This document shows positions 59,638 to 64,000 of a stretch of DNA of 64,000 bases, one piece after another; position 1 is the first letter of the stretch, and every line of letters begins with the position of its first letter. The translations under genes and the position numbers were made by a program. This DNA comes from UBA1563 sp041671545 (GTDB lineage: Bacteria; Bacteroidota; Ignavibacteria; Ignavibacteriales; Ignavibacteriaceae). Location of the stretch: positions 186,001 through 250,000 of the forward strand of contig JBAZBI010000002.1 in the NCBI GenBank assembly GCA_041671545.1. The letters are read 5' to 3'. The notes below the pieces were generated by a model, which was not told the origin of the DNA, made no database searches, and worked only from the letters and a program-made list of their open reading frames with translations.

Positions 59638-61479
59638 TTGAGAGAAGAAAAAATAAAAAAAGAAATTGAACTGCTTGCCCCGGCAAAAGATTTGGAAGGA
59701 GGAATTGCAGCTATCAATTGCGGCGCCGATGCCGTTTATATCGGCGCGCCGAAGTTTGGTGCACGTTCTGCCGCTGGAAACTCACTGCAGGATATCCAAA
59801 AACTTGTTCAACACGCGCATCAGTTTTGGGCGAAAGTCTATGTTACGGTTAATACCATTTTGTACGATGATGAACTTGTTGAAGTTCAAAATTTAATTGG
59901 ACAGCTCTACGAAATTGGTGTTGACGCAATTATTATTCAAGATATGGCGATTCTTGAAATGGATCTACCGCCAATCCCACTTTTCGCTTCAACGCAAACG
60001 CACAATTATTCTGTTGATAAAATTAAATTTCTTGAGCAATCCGGTTTGCAGAGAATTATTCTTGCGCGTGAATTATCGCTTGAACAGATCAAAGAAATTA
60101 AATTGAACACGAATGTTGATCTGGAGTTTTTCGTCCATGGCGCATTATGTGTTTGTTATAGCGGGCAATGTTATTTCAGTTTTGCAACAAAGGGACGAAG
60201 TGCAAACCGCGGAGAATGTTCGCAAGCCTGCCGGATGCTTTATTCGCTTGAAGATTCGAATGGAAAAATTATTCACAATGAAGCTTATTTACTTTCGCTT
60301 AAAGATTTAGATTTGTCAACTCACCTTCACTCTTTGTTGGAGGCCGGAATTACTTCTTTCAAAATTGAGGGGAGATTGAAAGATGTTCCTTATGTGAAAA
60401 ACATTACCGCTTACTACAGGCAAAAGTTGGATGAAATATTGCTGAACAATAATTCTTTTAAAAAAATATCGAGCGGGAAAGTCATTTATTCTTTTATTCC
60501 CGACCCTGAAAAAACTTTTAACCGCGGTTACAGTGAATATTTCCTTACCGGCGAAGGAAAAGAGATCGCTTCATTCGCAACGCCGAAATCCGTTGGCAAG
60601 TTAATCGGGAAAGTGAAAAATATCGGCAAGGATTTTTTTGAAATTGAGACGAAAGAATATCTGGTGAACGGAGACGGCATTTGCTTCTTTGATGAACAGA
60701 ACGTTTTGGTTGGAATGAATATTAATCGTGTTGAAAGAAACAAAGTATTTACGAAAGAATTATCGGGACTTCTCCCCGGAACTGAAATTTATCGCAACCA
60801 CGATCATCAGTTTATAAAAGTGCTAACGAAAGATGAGACAAAACGAAAGATCGATTGCGATATTGAAGTTCAAACAGAACAGAATAAGGTGATAAGCTCC
60901 GCTGTTGATGAGGATGGAAACATAGCTTCATTCAGCGAAGTAGTTGAGTTAATTGAACCTGCAGAGGCTAATAAAGCAATTGCGGTTATGGAAAATCAGT
61001 TAAAGAAATCGGGAAATACAATATTTTCTGTTGAGCAGGTTCGTATCAAATCCGGTTTAGCCATCTTTCTTCCGGTGGCAAAATGGAATGAACTACGGCG
61101 GACAATTTTGCAGCTTCTTCTTGAAGAGAGAATTAAAAATTATCCAACGCAAAAACGTGAACATGTGAATAATTCATTTGCCTTCCCGGAAATTAGTTTA
61201 AACTACTCCGGTAATGTGGTTAATGAAAAAGCTAAAGAATTTTATAGAAAACACGGGGTTGAAACCATCGAAGACGGTTTTGAAAAGTTGGATGATTTTG
61301 AAGAAAAGATTTTGATGACGACAAAATACTGCATCAAAGAAGAGCTTCACATCTGTCCTTTTAAAACCGAGCACACCAAAATGCCAGAAATGAAAGAACC
61401 GCTTTATTTGAACGACGGCAAACAAAAGTATAGACTACGTTTCAACTGTCAAAAGTGCGAGATGGAAATATACTTTTAA
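59638..61479 (+). CDS. U32-family peptidase/RlhA-like protein
   Basis: A 613-aa member of the U32 family. Start strand ELLAPAKDLEGGIAAINCGADAVYIGAP, FASTQTHNYSV, ILARELSLEQI and the cysteine cluster FVHGALCVCYSGQCYFS with RGECSQACRMLY fit the RlhA/YhbU/TrhP branch, now linked to Fe-S-dependent RNA hydroxylation rather than proteolysis. A C-terminal extension has CPFKTEHTKMPE and the pair CQKCEMEIYF, probably a second cysteine site. The start is TTG 59638; no ATG keeps the first strand. The end faces msrB across a palindrome-rich spacer. Confidence 0.9.
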   Translation: MREEKIKKEIELLAPAKDLEGGIAAINCGADAVYIGAPKFGARSAAGNSLQDIQKLVQHAHQFWAKVYVTVNTILYDDELVEVQNLIGQLYEIGVDAIIIQDMAILEMDLPPIPLFASTQTHNYSVDKIKFLEQSGLQRIILARELSLEQIKEIKLNTNVDLEFFVHGALCVCYSGQCYFSFATKGRSANRGECSQACRMLYSLEDSNGKIIHNEAYLLSLKDLDLSTHLHSLLEAGITSFKIEGRLKDVPYVKNITAYYRQKLDEILLNNNSFKKISSGKVIYSFIPDPEKTFNRGYSEYFLTGEGKEIASFATPKSVGKLIGKVKNIGKDFFEIETKEYLVNGDGICFFDEQNVLVGMNINRVERNKVFTKELSGLLPGTEIYRNHDHQFIKVLTKDETKRKIDCDIEVQTEQNKVISSAVDEDGNIASFSEVVELIEPAEANKAIAVMENQLKKSGNTIFSVEQVRIKSGLAIFLPVAKWNELRRTILQLLLEERIKNYPTQKREHVNNSFAFPEISLNYSGNVVNEKAKEFYRKHGVETIEDGFEKLDDFEEKILMTTKYCIKEELHICPFKTEHTKMPEMKEPLYLNDGKQKYRLRFNCQKCEMEIYF

Positions 61480-61481
61480 TT

Positions 61482-61620
61482 AGCAGTTAAATTTAACCAC
61501 GATTTGGCTAAGTGTTCTGTTGTGCAAGAGCCAAATGCATGGATGAATGTTTGCATGATTGAATGTGCAAAGTATCAGATAGTAAATCGACGTGCATATT
61601 GCCAACTGCTGATTGCCGAC
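61482..61620. repeat. Palindrome-rich convergent spacer
   Basis: Contains an 8-bp stem ATTTGGCT/AGCCAAAT (61502-61509 and 61529-61536), a near direct repeat TGCATGGATGAATG / TGCATGATTGAATG, and AGCAGTT near the left end matched by AACTGCT near the right end. No T-run, so not a standard terminator. Quasi-repetitive text like that near 15.1 and 43.0 kb. Confidence 0.55.
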
Positions 61621-61627
61621 TTCAAAC

Positions 61628-62179
61628 TTAGGGTTTCTTCTCTTCTTTCTTAAAATCTAATGAAGCTGAATTAATACAATAACGCAAGTTGGTGGGAGCT
61701 GGTCCATCGTCAAACACATGTCCCAAATGTGAGCCGCACTTTTTGCAAATAACTTCAAACCGGATCATTCCAAAGCTGGAATCTTTTTTCAATTCAATTG
61801 CAGAACTCGAAGAGACATTGTAAAAACTGGGCCAGCCGCAGCCGGAATCAAATTTTGTATCCGAAGAGAAAAGTTCACTTTTGCAAGCCGCACATTTGTA
61901 GGTTCCTTTGTCGTGATTGTCCCAGTACAAACCTGTAAACGGACGCTCCGTTGCTTTCTCGCGTAGGACTTTGTATTGTTCGGGGGTAAGACGCTGTTTC
62001 CATTCTTCTTCGCTTAAATTCATTGTTTCCATTTCTGATTCATCCTTGTTGGTTAGTGAGTCGGGTGAAATACGATTTGATTTTGCAGCGGTGGGAATTC
62101 CCATCAGCGGGAAAGCAAAATAAAGGAATAGTATGAAAGCCCCTAAAAGAATAGCCGGTAAAATCAATCTCTTTTTCAT
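61628..62179 (-). CDS. msrB: Membrane-anchored methionine (R)-sulfoxide reductase
   Basis: A 183-aa MsrB repairing methionine-R-sulfoxide in proteins. An N-terminal helix (residues about 4-27) anchors or exports it, suggesting periplasmic work. The catalytic Cys168 lies in RYCINSASLDF; zinc cysteines 96, 99, 145 and 148 are complete (CAAC, CKKC); GCGWPSFY and GSHLGHVFDDGP are typical. The extra Cys114 in SGCGW may serve as resolving thiol. No msrA neighbour. Confidence 0.94.
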   Translation of the reverse strand: MKKRLILPAILLGAFILFLYFAFPLMGIPTAAKSNRISPDSLTNKDESEMETMNLSEEEWKQRLTPEQYKVLREKATERPFTGLYWDNHDKGTYKCAACKSELFSSDTKFDSGCGWPSFYNVSSSSAIELKKDSSFGMIRFEVICKKCGSHLGHVFDDGPAPTNLRYCINSASLDFKKEEKKP

Positions 62180-62488
62180 TTTTTTTGCTCAAAGCTGATT
62201 GTGAAAGTTCTGTTGTTTTCTTTATCTATTTAGTTCAACACACAATGATTGCAAAAGGTTTCTCTCATTGAACGGTACTTTCTTTTTGCCCTATTATCAT
62301 TTCAATAAAAGTTTCTTTATCAGAGTAATAAATTCCGGTGGAGTATATTTTATTTAAGTTGCAGAATCTCAATAATTCCCGTTTCAGTCAGGGCACAAAA
62401 TTTGTTTGGTTTCCGTGCCGTTAAATTTTATCTCTGATAAAGTTTTAATATTTTTAGTTCATTCAACTTTTTTACATGCGAGAACTTT
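62180..62488. other. 309-bp divergent spacer with long inverted repeat
   Basis: AT-rich. It contains an exact 11-bp inverted repeat CTTTATCAGAG (62315-62325) and CTCTGATAAAG (62432-62442), 106 bases apart, upstream of the GH3 gene. No TAnnTTTG box, small gene or RNA was found. Confidence 0.55.
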
Positions 62489-64000
62489 ATGAAAGCCAAA
62501 TCAACCATTATTTTCTTACTACTTTTCTTTTTCTTCACCTCAAAAAATCTTTTATCCCAAAGCACAAAAACCACTGAACAGCGTGTCGATTCCGTTCTGA
62601 CGCTTATGACGCAAGAAGAAAAAATCGGACAACTGGTACAATTTACCGGCGATTGGGATACCGGAACGCATTCAACTGAACCAAAAGCAGGAAAAAAAGA
62701 ATTATTAGCTGAAGGAAAGATAGGCTCGTTCTTGAATATCTTTGGCGCTGATATGACACGGGGACTTCAGAAAATTGCTGTTGAAAAATCGCGTTTAAAA
62801 ATTCCTTTAATTTTCGGTTTAGACGTTATTCACGGGTTCCGCACTACCTTTCCAGTACCTATAGCTGAAGCCAGCAGTTGGGAACCTGCACTTGTTGAAA
62901 AATCCGCGCGTATGCAGGCGATTGAAGTTTCAGCTTCGGGAATTAATTGGACATTCAATCCGATGGTGGATATTGCCCGCGATCCGCGATGGGGAAGAAT
63001 TGTTGAAGGAAGCGGTGAAGATCCGGTACTCGGTGCTGCAATGGCGGTTGCGCGTGTAAAAGGATATCAGGGAAAAGATTTATCTGCCAACAACACCATC
63101 GCTGCATGTTTAAAACATTTTGCAGGTTACGGTGGTGCCGAAGGGGGACGCGATTACAACACCGTTGATTTTTCCGAACGTACGTTCCGTGAAGTTTATT
63201 TGAAACCTTTTAAAGCCGCTGTTAATGCTGGCGCCGCAACACTTATGGCTTCGTTCAATGAAATTGGCGGAGTTCCTTCATCAGCTAATCACCATCTACT
63301 TACAGAAATTTTACGTGATGAATGGAAGTTCGACGGATTTGTGGTTAGCGATTGGAATTCTATTGGTGAGTTAATTCCTCACGGTGTTGCGAAAGATCTA
63401 AAACAAGCAGCAGAACTTGCGTTAAATGCAGGTTTGGATATGGATATGGAATCAAATGCTTATACCAAACATTTAAGCGAACTTCTTGCTGAAGAAAAAG
63501 TTTCCGGCAAAACTCTTGACGAAAGCGTGCGAAGAATATTGAGAATAAAATTCCGTCTCGGTTTGTTTGATGATCCGTACAAATATTGTGACGCGGAAAG
63601 GGAAAAGAAGACGATTCTTAATCAGGAGATGAAAGACGCAACTTATGAAGTTGCAAAGAAGTCGATCGTTCTTTTAAAAAATGAAAAAGAATTTCTTCCT
63701 TTAAAGAAAGAAACAAAAATTGCCGTAATCGGACCGCTCGCAAATTCAACCGCCGATCCGCTTGGACCATGGAATCAGCAAGGAGACGCGAAAGATGTTG
63801 TTTCTGTCTTGCAAGGAATAAAGAATAAGTGTGGAGACAAAGTTAAAATTCTTTTTGGAGAAGGATGTTCAATCACCGGAAAAGAAACAGATGGATTTGC
63901 AAACGCAGTCAAAGCCGCTAAAGAAGCTGATGTTGTTGTTTTAGTTTTAGGTGAAAGTTTGGATATGAGCGGTGAAGCAAGATCACGAGCAACGCTTGAT
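62489..64000 (+). CDS. bglX: Secreted GH3 beta-glucosidase, cut by window end
   Basis: An open frame from ATG 62489 to the window edge without stop (504 codons seen; full-length enzymes are about 750 aa). Signal peptide residues 1-24 (SKNLLSQS). The GH3 N-domain is complete: LTLMTQEEKIGQLVQF, LIFGLDVIHGFRTTFP, FNPMVDIARDPRWGRI, EGSGEDPVLG, LKHFAGYGGAEGGRDYN, and the nucleophile Asp in FVVSDWNSIGEL. The C-domain begins with SIVLLKNEKEFLPL and AVIGPLANSTADP. The motifs suit BglX-type periplasmic beta-glucosidase. The end of the protein, including any sorting signal, is outside the window. Confidence 0.94.
   Translation, partial: MKAKSTIIFLLLFFFFTSKNLLSQSTKTTEQRVDSVLTLMTQEEKIGQLVQFTGDWDTGTHSTEPKAGKKELLAEGKIGSFLNIFGADMTRGLQKIAVEKSRLKIPLIFGLDVIHGFRTTFPVPIAEASSWEPALVEKSARMQAIEVSASGINWTFNPMVDIARDPRWGRIVEGSGEDPVLGAAMAVARVKGYQGKDLSANNTIAACLKHFAGYGGAEGGRDYNTVDFSERTFREVYLKPFKAAVNAGAATLMASFNEIGGVPSSANHHLLTEILRDEWKFDGFVVSDWNSIGELIPHGVAKDLKQAAELALNAGLDMDMESNAYTKHLSELLAEEKVSGKTLDESVRRILRIKFRLGLFDDPYKYCDAEREKKTILNQEMKDATYEVAKKSIVLLKNEKEFLPLKKETKIAVIGPLANSTADPLGPWNQQGDAKDVVSVLQGIKNKCGDKVKILFGEGCSITGKETDGFANAVKAAKEADVVVLVLGESLDMSGEARSRATLD

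Noticed and set aside
61482..61627. tRNA or small RNA between the U32 gene and msrB
   Set aside because: The stems do not form a cloverleaf and no CCA end or T-loop consensus is present.

Overview
The window looks like chromosome of an Ignavibacteria-type bacterium (Bacteroidota/Chlorobi group), probably an anaerobe or facultative anaerobe. The reasons are two secreted proteins with the type IX secretion C-terminal sorting domain in its Ignavibacteria-like form (NYPNPFNPTT followed by a KK-M tail), AT-rich intergenic DNA, several promoters of the Bacteroidota TAnnTTTG class, and best-recognised families (DUF5777, DUF6132, DPP IV, GH92) typical of that group. Taxonomy is inferred from these traits only. 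No rRNA, tRNA, CRISPR array, insertion sequence or phage gene was seen.

Layout. 1-3.9 kb: end of a dTDP-sugar pair (rfbA, rfbC) coupled to a glycogen phosphorylase. 3.9-6.8 kb: a large T9SS-secreted beta-propeller-like protein. 7.1-9.7 kb: a carbamoyltransferase cassette resembling sxtI-sxtJ-sxtK (NodU-type carbamoyltransferase, SxtJ-like membrane protein, 52-aa DUF5989 protein) plus a 49-aa lysine-rich protein. 9.9-11.9 kb: an Lrp regulator and glutamine synthetase. 12-24.4 kb: housekeeping and secreted enzymes (anmK, ArsC-like, DUF454, DPP IV, prfA, CDF transporter, aldo/keto reductase, metallo-beta-lactamase-fold protein, GH92 mannosidase), with an isolated SIR2-like gene at 13.4 kb as the only defence candidate.

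24.4-36.5 kb and 47.4-57.7 kb together form a two-part anaerobic purine/urate catabolism locus. Part one has ssnA-ygfK divergent from ygeY-ygeW, two different fold-type-II PLP enzymes, a MocA-type cytidylyltransferase, an XdhC/CoxI maturation factor, a MoaD/ThiS-like carrier and a ThiF-like adenylyltransferase. Part two has an AllB-like cyclic amidohydrolase, an E. coli-type three-subunit XdhABC, a guanine/8-oxoguanine deaminase-like enzyme and a second, two-subunit xanthine dehydrogenase. A plausible flow is deamination and Mo-hydroxylase interconversion of purines, ring opening by amidohydrolases, then carbamoyl transfer and PLP lyase steps releasing ammonia and small acids. No purine permease, carbamate kinase or canonical ygeX gene is in the window.

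Between the two parts lie two tiny cysteine-containing proteins (DUF1858, DUF6132), a PAP2 phosphatase, a four-gene signalling operon of unknown input, a sugar-1-P nucleotidyltransferase with metK and ahcY, and a four-gene envelope operon (anchor-V/T9SS protein, cytochrome-like lipoprotein, YceI, DUF5777). 57.7-64 kb: GH2 enzyme, U32 peptidase, msrB and a GH3 beta-glucosidase cut by the window edge. Notable non-coding structure includes two related four-hairpin repeats in the same orientation that bracket the allB-xdhABC block, a 68-nt hairpin inside the ygeW operon, and several palindromic intergenic repeats.
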